A DNA stretch of 64,000 nucleotides from Paramicrobacterium fandaimingii (GTDB taxonomy: Bacteria; Actinomycetota; Actinomycetes; Actinomycetales; Microbacteriaceae): the NCBI RefSeq assembly GCF_011751745.2, contig NZ_CP061170.1, positions 2,108,001 through 2,172,000 of the forward strand. Direction: 5' to 3'. Numbering within the stretch: position 1 is the first letter of the stretch; the number at the start of each line of letters is the position of its first letter. A program made the position numbers and the translations under genes. Under the pieces are notes generated by a model. It ran no database searches. It was not told where the DNA came from and was given only the letters and a program-made list of their open reading frames with translations. Positions 17,936 through 26,969 of the stretch are shown here, piece by piece.

Positions 17936-19318
17936 GTGAGCGATGTTCCCCCGATGACCCCGCGCAGGGCTGGACTCGCCATCGCGTCGCTCAGCGTCGG
18001 GACCCTGCTGAATCCGTTGAACTCGTCGATGATCGCCGTGGCGCTTCTGACGTTTCGTGACGCGTTCGGTCTCGATGTGCTCACGGTCACCTGGGTGATC
18101 ACCGCCTTCTACCTCGCATCGGCAGCGGGCCAACCGCTCATGGGGCGCCTCGGTGACCGCTTCGGAGCTCGTCGCCTGTTCCTCTTCGGCATGATCGTCG
18201 TTGCCATCACCTGCGTGCTTACGCCATTCGCCCCCACGTTCTGGTTTGTCTGCGCCGGCCGTGTTGCGCTCGCCATCGGAACGGCCTGCGCGTTCCCCTC
18301 CGCCGTTGCGCTTCTGCACCCGATCACGACGCGCTCAGGGCTCAGCTCCCCTCGGCTGCTGGGCAGGCTGCAGATGGCCAATACGGCCGGTGCGGCGATC
18401 GGTCCCGTGATCGGAGGACTGCTCGTCACGTTCCTGGGCTGGCAGGCGATCTTCTGGATCAACGTTCCGCTGGCACTCATCGCCTTTGTCGGAGTGCGTA
18501 TGTTTGCGCCGATCGATCCAACGCGCGGACGGCAGCCCATGCGCACGGTGCTCGCCGACTCCGATGTGCCGGGTGTGCTCACGTTCACGGCGGCGCTTGT
18601 CGCGCTGCTCGTCTTTTTGCTCGGCGTCACCCAGAAGCCGCAGTGGGTGCTGCTCGTCGTTGCGATCGCTGCCGCCGGGCTGTTCGTCTGGCGTGAGCTG
18701 ACGACGCGCACGCCGTTCATCGACCTGCGGATGCTCTCACGCAATCGCCGCCTCGTGCTCGTGTACACCGGATTCGCGCTGTTCAATATCGTGTACTACG
18801 TGGTGTTCTTTGGACTTCCGCAGTATCTGGAGGAGTTCGGCGACTACCGCGCCGATGTCGTCGGTCTGCTCATGCTTCCCCTCGCGTCGCTCAACATCCT
18901 GCTCACTCCGTTTGCCGCCCGATTCATCGAGCGACGCGGCATCCGTCCGGCATTTCTCTTCGGCGTCGGCTGGCTGATCGTCGCTTCGGCGTTGCTTGCG
19001 CTGCTGTCCACGAGCGTCACGCCGCTCATTCCACTGCTGATCACCGCCATGATGGGGGTTCCGTACTGTGTCGTGAGCATCGCGATGAGCCAGGCACTGT
19101 ACTCGGCTGCTACCCGCGAGTCGGCGGGCGTCGCAACCGGAATCTTCCAGACGTCTCGGTACGTCGGCGCCATTCTGTCGACCACCATGCTCGGCATCGC
19201 GTTCAGCAACGGCACAACCCCCGCCAGCTGGATCGAGGTGACGATCACGGCGACCGTGCTTGCCGTCGTGCTTCTCGTTCTCGTCTCGCGGTGGCGCCCG
19301 GTCACCCGAACAGAGTGA
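17936..19318 (+). CDS. Major facilitator superfamily exporter
   Basis: A 460-residue polytopic membrane protein with at least 12 hydrophobic segments. Motif A GRLGDRFGARR lies between TM2 and TM3, and the TM5 region contains GAAIGPVIGG (motif C-like), typical of drug:H+ antiporters. The GTG at 17936 is chosen; the nearest GGAG is only two bases away, but TAGAGT six bases before GTG supports a leaderless start. Divergent from the histidine kinase; probably its regulatory target. The substrate is unknown. Its 3' end overlaps rseP by 17 bases, tail to tail. Confidence 0.88.
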   Translation: MSDVPPMTPRRAGLAIASLSVGTLLNPLNSSMIAVALLTFRDAFGLDVLTVTWVITAFYLASAAGQPLMGRLGDRFGARRLFLFGMIVVAITCVLTPFAPTFWFVCAGRVALAIGTACAFPSAVALLHPITTRSGLSSPRLLGRLQMANTAGAAIGPVIGGLLVTFLGWQAIFWINVPLALIAFVGVRMFAPIDPTRGRQPMRTVLADSDVPGVLTFTAALVALLVFLLGVTQKPQWVLLVVAIAAAGLFVWRELTTRTPFIDLRMLSRNRRLVLVYTGFALFNIVYYVVFFGLPQYLEEFGDYRADVVGLLMLPLASLNILLTPFAARFIERRGIRPAFLFGVGWLIVASALLALLSTSVTPLIPLLITAMMGVPYCVVSIAMSQALYSAATRESAGVATGIFQTSRYVGAILSTTMLGIAFSNGTTPASWIEVTITATVLAVVLLVLVSRWRPVTRTE

Positions 19319-20705
19319 TGGGCTTGACGATGTCTGCGTAGATCAGCAGTACGCTCATGCCCCCGAGAATCACGACGACGGTGAATGTGAGCGGCATGAG
19401 CTTTGCCGCGTCGACGGGCCCGGGGTCTTGCTTTCGGCGAATCTTCGCCCAGCCGCGTTTGATGCCTTCCCACAGCGCCGCGGCGACGTGTCCGCCATCG
19501 AGCGGTGTGAGCGGAATCAGGTTGAAGACCAGCAGCGCCACGTTGAGGGAGGCGAGGATGCCGAACATCGTCTGCGCCTTCGCCACGACGGGGATCGTGT
19601 CGATGCTCACCACTTCGCCAGCGAGGCGCCCGACGCCCACGACGCTCATCGGCCCGTTGGGGTCACGCTCCTCGGTTCCGAAGGCTGCCTGCCCAATGTC
19701 GATGAGACGCTGCGGCAGGTGGGTGATGATGCCGACGACGGCCCCGATGTTGTCCCCGACAGCGGGCAGAACCGCGGTGACGGGCTGCGGCTGCATGTCG
19801 CCGGCGCGCGTGACGCCCGCGAAACCGACATCGACCATCGTGCTGCTTCCCGCCGATTCCGGCCGTGAGGTGAGCTTTGGCGTGAGCTGAAGGGTCTCAT
19901 GGCCACCGTCTCGCAGCACCGTCACGGAAAGCTGGTCTCCAGGGTGGTCGCGGATGATCGCGGAGAACTGATCCCACGACGTCACAGACTGACCGTCGAT
20001 GCTTTCGACACGGTCGCCCGGCTCAAAACCCGCGGCAGCCGCAGGAGACGGCTCGGCGTCAGCGGGACACGACTGCTGGGTGGCACCGGCAGGCATCACA
20101 CATTCGCTGATTGCTCCAACCGATGCGGCCGGAGCGCCGAAGCCAACGAGCACGATGCCGTAGAACAGCACAGCGAGAACGAGGTTCATCGCCGGGCCAC
20201 CGAGCATGATGATGACGCGTTTGTACACGGGAAGCCGGTAGAACGCTCGGGAATCCTCGCCGTCACCGATCGTCTCGGCGCTCATGTCACGAGCATCCTG
20301 AACAAGCGAATCGAATGCGCGCCGCTTACCCGAGGGTTCTGTCGGCTCGTCGATCGCGCCCTCGATCGCTCCGGCCACGTCTGTCGCCGCCGTGTCTGTG
20401 TGCGCGTCGGAAAGCTGCTGTACGAATCCCGTACTCGACGCGTGCACCTTCTCGCCCGGCTTCGTCGGTGGGAACATGCCGATCATCGAGATGTAGCCGC
20501 CGAGCGGAATCGCCTTGAGACCGTACTCGGTTTCGCCCTTGCGCCGGGAGAACAGGGTCTTTCCGAAGCCGATCATGTACTGCGTCACCTTGACGCCGAA
20601 CAGCTTCGCCGGAATCAGATGCCCCAGCTCGTGCAGGCCGATCGACACAGCGAGCCCCACAACGATGATGAGCACGCCGAAGATGTACAGAAGGACGGAT
20701 TCCAC
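19302..20705 (-). CDS. rseP: Site-2 intramembrane zinc metalloprotease (RseP/Rip1 family)
   Basis: Cleaves transmembrane substrates such as anti-sigma factors. The 467-residue protein has the zinc motif HELGH (25-29) in the first membrane helix, a PDZ domain (around AGFEPGDRVESIDGQSVTSW) and the second active-site motif NLIPLTPLDGGH (about 395-406) near the C-terminus. The frame is open 85 codons upstream, but the GTG at 20703-20705 matches the family start, and TATCGT lies 7 bases before it with no Shine-Dalgarno sequence. There is a long Asp/Thr-rich insertion between the first helix and the PDZ domain. It is normally next to dxr; here a MurE-like gene lies between them. Confidence 0.93.
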   Translation of the reverse strand: MESVLLYIFGVLIIVVGLAVSIGLHELGHLIPAKLFGVKVTQYMIGFGKTLFSRRKGETEYGLKAIPLGGYISMIGMFPPTKPGEKVHASSTGFVQQLSDAHTDTAATDVAGAIEGAIDEPTEPSGKRRAFDSLVQDARDMSAETIGDGEDSRAFYRLPVYKRVIIMLGGPAMNLVLAVLFYGIVLVGFGAPAASVGAISECVMPAGATQQSCPADAEPSPAAAAGFEPGDRVESIDGQSVTSWDQFSAIIRDHPGDQLSVTVLRDGGHETLQLTPKLTSRPESAGSSTMVDVGFAGVTRAGDMQPQPVTAVLPAVGDNIGAVVGIITHLPQRLIDIGQAAFGTEERDPNGPMSVVGVGRLAGEVVSIDTIPVVAKAQTMFGILASLNVALLVFNLIPLTPLDGGHVAAALWEGIKRGWAKIRRKQDPGPVDAAKLMPLTFTVVVILGGMSVLLIYADIVKPITLFG

Positions 20706-20712
20706 ACCGCAA

Positions 20713-20718
20713 ACGATA
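20713..20718 (-). promoter_or_regulatory. Putative -10 of a leaderless rseP transcript
   Basis: TATCGT on the minus strand is followed by 7 bases and the GTG chosen for rseP. Confidence 0.45.
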
Positions 20719-20805
20719 TCGCGCCTGCCTTCGCTCAGGCTGTCCCACGGCTGTGAGAGCATGGTGACATATTCATCACACGCATCGAGAAGGACACAAC
20801 CCGCC

Positions 20806-22359
20806 GTGGAGGCTGACACATCCAGGGCGTCGAGACCGCATAGTCCGACGCCCAAATCTCTGAGCGAGCTCTCTGTCTCGTTCTCACTCACACCGCCCGA
20901 GACAGATCTCTCGTTTACGGGCATCACCCTCGCGAGCTCGCTCGTGCAGCCCGGCGACATCTATGTCGCGATACCCGGCGCACGTTTTCACGGCGCTCAG
21001 TTCGTTCCCGAGGCCATCGCACGCGGGGCCGTCGCAATCATCACGGATGCCGCCGGAGCTGAGCAGCTCGGGGACGCGACGGTACCGGTGCTCACCGCCC
21101 CCGCAAGCCCCCGCGAGATTCTCGGCCTCATGGCTGCGTGGACGTATGACACGGATCGCGACAGACCCCCGATGTTCGGGCTCACCGGAACAAACGGGAA
21201 AACCTCGACAGCGCACTTTCTCGAGGCGATCCTCACGCAGTTGGGTCTGCGAGTCGGTCTGAGTTCAACGGCCGAACGGCGCGCGGGGAGCGACGTGTTT
21301 CCGTCCGTGCTGACAACGCCCGAGTCCCCCGAAATGCACGCTCTTCTCGCACGGATGCGCGAGGTCGATGTCGAAGCGATCGTCATTGAGGTGAGCGCGC
21401 ATGCGCTCACCCGGCACCGCGTCGACGGGCTGATGTTCGATGTCGCCGGCTTCACGAATCTCAGTCACGACCACCTCGACGATTACGCGTCGATGGACGA
21501 CTATCTTGCGGCGAAGATCGCTCTCTTTCAGCCGGACAGGGCTCGCTCAGCGATCGTGTGCCTCGACACGGAGGCCGGACAGCGTGTCGTCGATGCCGCG
21601 GGCATTCCCGTCTCAACGATCAGCTCACGAGACGACGTCTCCGCCGATTGGTTCGTCGACATCGGAATGGAAAGCCCCGCTGCAACGGAGTTCACGCTCG
21701 TCAGCGAACGCCACGGATCCCTCACGACGAAGGTTCCCCTCATCGGCAGGCATATGGCAGCAAACGCGGGACTCGCCATCGCGATGCTTGTCGAAGCGGG
21801 CTTCGCGCTCGACGACATCGCCGGGGTGCTCACACGCGACGACGGCATCCTCGCTTCTGTTCCCGGCCGATCCACACGCATTCCTGTCGATCACGGCCCG
21901 GCCGTGATCGTCGACTCAGGGCACAGCCCCGATGCGTTCGCCAAGCTGCTTGAGGCTGCCAGACACGTCACGCCAGGCAAGGTGATCATGGTGGCCGGCG
22001 CAAATGGAAATCGCGACACGACGAAGCGAACCGAGATGGGCGAGGTGTCGGCGCTCGGCAGCGACATGCTCATCATCACCGATCATCATCCGCGCGACGA
22101 AGACCCTGCGAACATCAGGCGAGCGCTCCTCGACGCGGCACGCGACGCACGGCCAGACGGCGATATTCGCGAGGTTCCCGACCCCGCAGACGCTATTCGC
22201 GTCGCCGTCTCTGCGGCCGACGCCGACGACACAGTTGTCTGGGCTGGGCTCGCAGGCAAAGACTATCGGGAGATCGCCGGCGATAAGGTGCCTTTCTCCG
22301 TCGAAGACGAAACCCGCGGCGCGCTTCGCGAAGCGGGTTGGAGTCTCAGCGACGACTAG
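20806..22359 (+). CDS. Mur ligase family protein, divergent MurE paralogue
   Basis: A 517-residue ATP-dependent ligase resembling UDP-MurNAc-tripeptide synthetase. Visible are the P-loop GTNGKTS (128-134), EVSAHAL (195-201), K237 in the carbamate-lysine position (LAAKIALF), VPGRSTRI (about 353-360), [10 protein letters not shown] (369-378) and DHHPRDEDP (426-434). Canonical MurE has DYAHTPD and DNPR at the last two places, so the acceptor and amino-acid pockets differ. It lies outside any mur/fts cluster, so the true murE is probably elsewhere. The GTG at 20806 is chosen because it gives the usual length; AAGGA lies 12 bases upstream. Tail-to-tail overlap of 4 bases with dxr. Confidence 0.8.
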   Translation: MEADTSRASRPHSPTPKSLSELSVSFSLTPPETDLSFTGITLASSLVQPGDIYVAIPGARFHGAQFVPEAIARGAVAIITDAAGAEQLGDATVPVLTAPASPREILGLMAAWTYDTDRDRPPMFGLTGTNGKTSTAHFLEAILTQLGLRVGLSSTAERRAGSDVFPSVLTTPESPEMHALLARMREVDVEAIVIEVSAHALTRHRVDGLMFDVAGFTNLSHDHLDDYASMDDYLAAKIALFQPDRARSAIVCLDTEAGQRVVDAAGIPVSTISSRDDVSADWFVDIGMESPAATEFTLVSERHGSLTTKVPLIGRHMAANAGLAIAMLVEAGFALDDIAGVLTRDDGILASVPGRSTRIPVDHGPAVIVDSGHSPDAFAKLLEAARHVTPGKVIMVAGANGNRDTTKRTEMGEVSALGSDMLIITDHHPRDEDPANIRRALLDAARDARPDGDIREVPDPADAIRVAVSAADADDTVVWAGLAGKDYREIAGDKVPFSVEDETRGALREAGWSLSDD

Positions 22360-23432
22360 CCGATCAGTTGGTCCGCAGTCCTGCGTGCCCACTCTTCCGC
22401 ATCGGCGAGCGATTCGCGGCTGAGCTCGTCGCTCGGCTCATGGGCGTCGACAACGCGCTGCACGGTGTCGACGATGTCCAGGTAGCCGATACGCCGCTCG
22501 TGGAATGCATGAACAGCCTGCTCATTCGCCGCGTTGAAGACCGCGGGGTATGTCCCGCCCGCGCGCCCGACGCGCTTCGCGAGCTCGACAGCGGGAAATG
22601 CTTCGTCATCGAGCGGTTCAAAGCTCCACTGCTGCGCCGTCGACCAATCGAGCGGCTCCCCCACCCCGGCCACGCGGTCGGGCCAATCCAACCCGAGCGA
22701 AATCGGCAGGCGCATGTCTGGCGGCGATGCCTGCGCAATCGTCGACCCGTCGACGAACTCGACCATCGAGTGCACAATCGACTGCGGATGCACAGTCACG
22801 TCGATGTCGTCGAATCCGACGTCAAACAGCAGGTGGGCCTCGATCACTTCAAGGCCCTTGTTCACGAGCGTCGACGAATTCGTCGTTACAACCCGACCCA
22901 TGTTCCACGTGGGGTGGGCCAAAGCTTCCTCGGGCATGACGGCGGCGAGTGACGCACGCGTTCGCCCACGAAACGGGCCACCGGATGCTGTCAGCACGAG
23001 CCGGCGCACCTCGCCCGCTGTTCCCGCGCGCAGAGCCTGCGCAATTGCCGAGTGCTCGGAATCAACGGGCACGATCTGCCCAGGAGCTGCTGCACGACGA
23101 ACAAGATCGCCGCCGACGATCAGCGACTCTTTGTTGGCGAGGGCAAGCGTTCGTCCGGCGTCAAGCGCCGCGAGCGTCGGGCCGAGGCCGACGGAGCCCG
23201 TAATGCCGTTGAGCACGACATCTGCCTCGACGTCGCGAACCAGCTGCTCGGCCTCTTCCGCACCGAGCGCGGTGTCATCGACGGAAAACGCAGACGCCTG
23301 CTCGGCGAGCCTCTCTCGGTTTGCGCCTGCTGCGAGCCCGACGACCTCGAAGCGCTGCGGGTTCGCGCGAATAACCTCGAGCGCCTGCGTGCCGATTGAA
23401 CCTGTCGATCCAAGAATGACGACGCGTCTCAT
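22356..23432 (-). CDS. dxr: 1-deoxy-D-xylulose 5-phosphate reductoisomerase
   Basis: Converts DXP to MEP, the committed step of the non-mevalonate isoprenoid pathway. The 358-residue enzyme has the NADPH-binding motif GSTGSIGTQ (8-16), the conserved [10 protein letters not shown] stretch, the metal/substrate region [10 protein letters not shown], and [12 protein letters not shown] at 23430-23432, preceded by TAAGCT at 6 bases and no Shine-Dalgarno sequence. The same pathway uses ispG, encoded 9.6 kb away on the same strand. Confidence 0.97.
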   Translation of the reverse strand: MRRVVILGSTGSIGTQALEVIRANPQRFEVVGLAAGANRERLAEQASAFSVDDTALGAEEAEQLVRDVEADVVLNGITGSVGLGPTLAALDAGRTLALANKESLIVGGDLVRRAAAPGQIVPVDSEHSAIAQALRAGTAGEVRRLVLTASGGPFRGRTRASLAAVMPEEALAHPTWNMGRVVTTNSSTLVNKGLEVIEAHLLFDVGFDDIDVTVHPQSIVHSMVEFVDGSTIAQASPPDMRLPISLGLDWPDRVAGVGEPLDWSTAQQWSFEPLDDEAFPAVELAKRVGRAGGTYPAVFNAANEQAVHAFHERRIGYLDIVDTVQRVVDAHEPSDELSRESLADAEEWARRTADQLIG

Positions 23433-23438
23433 ATCGAC

Positions 23439-23444
23439 AGCTTA
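23439..23444 (-). promoter_or_regulatory. Putative -10 of a leaderless dxr transcript
   Basis: TAAGCT on the minus strand is followed by 6 bases and the ATG of dxr. Confidence 0.5.
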
Positions 23445-23455
23445 GCGTCGGGGTA

Positions 23456-24424
23456 TCAGCGGCTTGTCGCGAGAATATCCACGACGAAGACGAGCGTGTC
23501 TGTTCCCTTGATGCCGGCAGATTCGCTTCCCGTCGCACCGTAACCGTCTTCGGGTGGAATCACGGCGATCACCTGGCTTCCGACGGTCTGGCCGACGAGC
23601 GCCTTCGTGAAGCCGGCGATCACATCGCCCGTGCCGAACTGCGCCGGAGCATCGCCCCAGCTTTGGTCGAAGACCTCCCCCGTGCGCCAGTTCACTCCCT
23701 GGTATTGCACGGTGACGCTGTCGCCGTCTTCGACGGTGGTTCCATCGCCCTTCTTCAGAACGCCGAGCTCGAACGCCGTCGGCGCCTTCGCCTCGGGGAG
23801 CGTGACTGAAGGGGCACCCGAATCGTCGAGTGTGACGCCGGGCAGCGACGGATCGACCTCCTGCGGTTCGCCTGTTGCCGTCTCCGGGGTGATCGAGACG
23901 ACATCGGCAATGATCACAACGGCGTCTCCGGGGCCGACAGCACCGTCAGAGCTGCCCTGTTCTCCCCAGGCATCTGCCGCAGGGGACACCGAGACCACGC
24001 GGGAGCCAACGGGAACGCATTCGATGGCGCGAACGAGTGCGGGAATGAGCGCGTCATCGGCGATCTTCACCTGCATGGGTCCGCCGGCATACGAGCTTGA
24101 CTGCACTTTCTCACCCGTCGTCGCGTTGTACAGCGTGATCTCGATTCCGGCCCAGTCACCGTGCGCCGTCTCGTCGCCATCGCCTTCGGTGATGACCGTG
24201 CGCTCGGTCGTGTCGACCTGAAGCGGGGTGTCGAACGTCGCCGTTGGCGCCTTTCCCTCGTCGCCCTCGACAGACACAGATTCGGATGCTGCGCCAGACG
24301 ACGTGTCGAGACAGGTGCCTTCACTGGAGGCCTGCTCCGTCGACGTCGGCTTGGGGCTCGAGGAGCAGCCAGCGAGCAGAAGGGCGGTGATTGCCACGGG
24401 AATGATGACGTGTCGGAGGCGCAC
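23456..24424 (-). CDS. Lipoprotein FKBP-type peptidyl-prolyl isomerase
   Basis: A 322-residue exported lipoprotein with a signal peptide ending in the lipobox LLAGC (cysteine at residue 20). Two FKBP-like modules follow: a degenerate one (about 70-178) and a canonical one (about 215-320, with VTVQYQGVNWRTGEVFDQSW and VIPPEDGYG). It probably assists folding of secreted proteins at the outer face of the membrane. GTG start at 24422-24424, with GAAGAGA upstream. It lies 23 bases upstream of dxr on the same strand, yet dxr appears to have its own promoter. Confidence 0.9.
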   Translation of the reverse strand: MRLRHVIIPVAITALLLAGCSSSPKPTSTEQASSEGTCLDTSSGAASESVSVEGDEGKAPTATFDTPLQVDTTERTVITEGDGDETAHGDWAGIEITLYNATTGEKVQSSSYAGGPMQVKIADDALIPALVRAIECVPVGSRVVSVSPAADAWGEQGSSDGAVGPGDAVVIIADVVSITPETATGEPQEVDPSLPGVTLDDSGAPSVTLPEAKAPTAFELGVLKKGDGTTVEDGDSVTVQYQGVNWRTGEVFDQSWGDAPAQFGTGDVIAGFTKALVGQTVGSQVIAVIPPEDGYGATGSESAGIKGTDTLVFVVDILATSR

Positions 24425-24533
24425 GAAAGTTCTCTTCCAGACGAGATACGGGTGAACCCGTCAAGTCTGCCCTATGTGCCATCGGGAAATGCTGGGCGCA
24501 AAGTTCATGCCTTCTCCGGAATAAGCGCGCGGG

Positions 24534-24539
24534 TAGCGT
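24534..24539 (+). promoter_or_regulatory. Putative -10 of a leaderless acyltransferase transcript
   Basis: TAGCGT is followed by 6 bases and the GTG of the acyltransferase gene. GGAGA overlaps the gap, but it is too close to the start to act as a normal ribosome-binding site. Confidence 0.5.
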
Positions 24540-24545
24540 CGGAGA

Positions 24546-25304
24546 GTGTCTGATGCTGCAACGACCGCACCCGAGCGGGCAAAGAAGCCTGGTTTTGTCT
24601 ATTGGCTGGGAAGGTTCGTGCTCACCCCTCTCGCTCGCGGCTATTACCGCCCGACGGTCACCGGGCGCAAAAACGTGCCGAAGACCGGGCGCGTCATCTT
24701 CGCCAGCAATCATCTGTCGTTCATTGACAGCATCGCGATCCCTGTGTGTGCCCCACGGCCCGTGCAGTTTCTTGCCAAATCCAGCTATTTCACCGGCAGT
24801 GGGCCGAAGGGCTGGCTCGAGCGCACGTTCTTCCGGTCAATCGGAGCTGTCGGCGTCGACAGGGGTGCCGGTCACGCGGCTCAGGCTGCGCTCGACAAGG
24901 GACGCGGAGTTCTCGAGAGCGAGAGCGCATTCGCGATCTATCCCGAGGGCACTCGCTCACGGGACGGGCGGCTGTACAAAGGCAGAACCGGGGTCGCCTG
25001 GCTTGCCTTGGCGACGGGGGCCATCGTCGTGCCCGTCGGTCTGAAGGGCACGGACGCGATGATGCCTGTCGGATCGACGATTCCCAAACGGTCGAAGGTG
25101 ACCGTCGCGTTTGGCGAGCCCATCGACGTCAGAAAATATGGCGCGGCAACGTCGGGACGTGCGCGCCGGCAGGCGACGGACGAGATTATGGCCGCGATCC
25201 ATGAGCTCAGCGGCCAAGAGCTCGCAGGCACATACAACGAGTCGCCCCCGGCCACTCCGGCAGAGAAGATCAGACAGGCCGTTTTGCGACCCGAGCGCCT
25301 CTGA
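24546..25304 (+). CDS. 1-acyl-sn-glycerol-3-phosphate acyltransferase (PlsC family)
   Basis: Transfers an acyl chain to lysophosphatidic acid or a related acceptor at the membrane. The 252-residue protein has the catalytic NHxxxxD motif as NHLSFID (about 55-61) and the acceptor-binding YPEGTRS motif (about 132-138). The GTG at 24546 is chosen from the leaderless-type promoter. Convergent with osmC with only 8 bases between the stops. Confidence 0.9.
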   Translation: MSDAATTAPERAKKPGFVYWLGRFVLTPLARGYYRPTVTGRKNVPKTGRVIFASNHLSFIDSIAIPVCAPRPVQFLAKSSYFTGSGPKGWLERTFFRSIGAVGVDRGAGHAAQAALDKGRGVLESESAFAIYPEGTRSRDGRLYKGRTGVAWLALATGAIVVPVGLKGTDAMMPVGSTIPKRSKVTVAFGEPIDVRKYGAATSGRARRQATDEIMAAIHELSGQELAGTYNESPPATPAEKIRQAVLRPERL

Positions 25305-25312
25305 CCGAAGTG

Positions 25313-25801
25313 CTACGACGCTGACTCTGCCTCGTCGACGTCGATCTCCGGCTCGACGTGAATCGGAATGCTCACCGAGTTGGCGATGAAGCAAAGGCGG
25401 TGTGCTTCCTCGTGAGCGCGCACGGCAGCATCCGTGTCGCTTCCCGGAGCGAGCCGCACACGCGGGCGAAGAGTTACCTGGCTGAAGCCTCCCGAGCCAT
25501 CAGAGTTCACGTCAAGAGTACCTGTCGGAGCGTCTGAGTACGCCGTCACAACCACACCGGCCTTCACCGCCGCGTGAAAGTACGAGAGCATGTGGCACTG
25601 TGCCAGCGAGGTGAGAAAAAGCTCTTCCGGGTTCCACCTGTCGGCATCCCCGTGGAATGTGCTGTCGGCCGAGCCATCGATCTCAGGTTTGCCCGAGGCG
25701 ATGATGCGCAGGTCGCGGCCGTAGCTGCGGTATCCGTTTGTGCCCGTGCCTCTGTTTCCCGTCCAGACGATTTCAACGTTGTACGTGTGCTGACTCACCA
25801 T
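25313..25801 (-). CDS. OsmC family peroxiredoxin-like protein
   Basis: A 162-residue OsmC-fold protein. The two redox cysteines are C69 (TSLAQCHMLSYFH) and C137 (HRLCFIAN), with the conserved glutamates E59/E60 near the first. It probably reduces organic hydroperoxides; related OsmC-like proteins of unclear function also exist. The start is ATG at 25799-25801, or the next codon GTG. It diverges from the asparaginase gene, and an inverted repeat in the shared promoter covers both start regions. Confidence 0.88.
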   Translation of the reverse strand: MVSQHTYNVEIVWTGNRGTGTNGYRSYGRDLRIIASGKPEIDGSADSTFHGDADRWNPEELFLTSLAQCHMLSYFHAAVKAGVVVTAYSDAPTGTLDVNSDGSGGFSQVTLRPRVRLAPGSDTDAAVRAHEEAHRLCFIANSVSIPIHVEPEIDVDEAESAS

Positions 25802-25802
25802 G

Positions 25803-25843
25803 CATTCAGCATGACAGATCTCACAGGCAGAGTACGCTGAATG
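25803..25843. promoter_or_regulatory. Inverted repeat in the osmC/asparaginase divergent promoter
   Basis: CATTCAGC (25803-25810) and GCTGAATG (25836-25843) are perfect inverted copies 25 bases apart. On each strand the sequence reads as a -10-like hexamer (CATGCT or TACGCT) followed by GAATG, so the two divergent promoters are near mirror images. Confidence 0.45.
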
Positions 25844-25869
25844 ATCGGCGCAACACTGACGGAGGTTTC

Positions 25870-26871
25870 ATGGCACAGCTCGGCACATTCACGGCAGAAG
25901 AGGCTCGAGAACTCGCGATCCTCACCCGATCGGGATTCGTCGAATCCCGTCATGTCGGATCCGCTGTCGTGCTTGACCAGCATGGAGATATTCAGCGCAG
26001 CATCGGGGCGCCGGACAAGCCGATCTTTCCCCGTTCCTCCCTCAAGCCGTTTCAGGCGATCGCCGTTTTGAATGCCGGAGTTCAGCTGCGCGGTGCGCAG
26101 GCTGTGCTCGCGACAGCGAGCCACACGGGAACGATGAAGCACATGTCGACGGTGCGTGCGATGCTGGCGACAGCGGGACTCACGGAAGACGCGCTGCAGT
26201 GCCCTCCGGCGCTTCCCCAAGACGAATCGACCCGAAACACCATGATCCAGCAGGGTGTCGGGCCGCAGCGCATTGCGATGAATTGCTCGGGAAAGCATGC
26301 GGCGATGCTGCTTGCCTGCGCGGCGAACGGGTGGGACACCGAGGGATACCTTCATCCGGAGCATCCGATGCAGCGTGCCGTACTCGATACCGTCGAGCGC
26401 TTCACCGGAGAGAAGCCCGCTGCCACCGCTACCGACGGATGCGGTGCGCCGGTCTTCGCTGTGTCGCTCGTCGGACTGGCTCGAGGAATCGCGCGTGTGC
26501 GCACGTCCTCGCCCTCGTCACCCTTCGCCATCTACCGCAACGCGGGCGTGCTCGCCGAAGCGGTTCTCGAGGACCCGTGGGCGATCCAAGGCCCGGGCAC
26601 CCCGAACACGATTGTGATCGAACGCCTTGGCGTGTTCGCCAAGCTCGGGGCCGAAGGCGTCATGGTCATGGCTGCGAGAGACGGCACGACAGCTGCGCTG
26701 AAGATGCTCGACGGCAGCGGGCGAGCCGCAATGATTGTGGCTCTCGAGTTGCTTGTTCGCGCGGGTTCCCTCTCTCGCAGCGACGTTGACGCGGTGATTC
26801 CCGACCTAGACCTCTCGGTTCTCGGCGGAGAAGCGGTTGTCGGGCACATCGAGGTCTCGCCGACGCTCTGA
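25870..26871 (+). CDS. Asparaginase (L-asparaginase II family)
   Basis: A 333-residue protein of the asparaginase II family found in actinobacteria and rhizobia, which is unrelated to E. coli AnsA/AnsB. Conserved segments include SGFVESRHVGSAVVL, the PRSSLKPFQAI stretch, ASHTGTMKH and MNCSGKHAAML. It presumably hydrolyses asparagine to aspartate and ammonia in the cytoplasm, since there is no signal peptide. ATG at 25870 with GGAGG upstream; an earlier in-frame start is rejected. About 100 bases separate it from ald on the same strand. Confidence 0.85.
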   Translation: MAQLGTFTAEEARELAILTRSGFVESRHVGSAVVLDQHGDIQRSIGAPDKPIFPRSSLKPFQAIAVLNAGVQLRGAQAVLATASHTGTMKHMSTVRAMLATAGLTEDALQCPPALPQDESTRNTMIQQGVGPQRIAMNCSGKHAAMLLACAANGWDTEGYLHPEHPMQRAVLDTVERFTGEKPAATATDGCGAPVFAVSLVGLARGIARVRTSSPSSPFAIYRNAGVLAEAVLEDPWAIQGPGTPNTIVIERLGVFAKLGAEGVMVMAARDGTTAALKMLDGSGRAAMIVALELLVRAGSLSRSDVDAVIPDLDLSVLGGEAVVGHIEVSPTL

Positions 26872-26969
26872 CCCAGGCGCTCCTCCGCCGCGCCCGGAGT
26901 GGCCGTTCATCGCCATAGGCTGGACGACGGGCGAAACATGCCCGTTCACCGTGCACGATGAGGAGCACC

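Noticed and set aside
20706..20960. 85-codon N-terminal extension of RseP
   Set aside because: It overlaps the MurE-like gene antisense and the family begins just before the HELGH helix.
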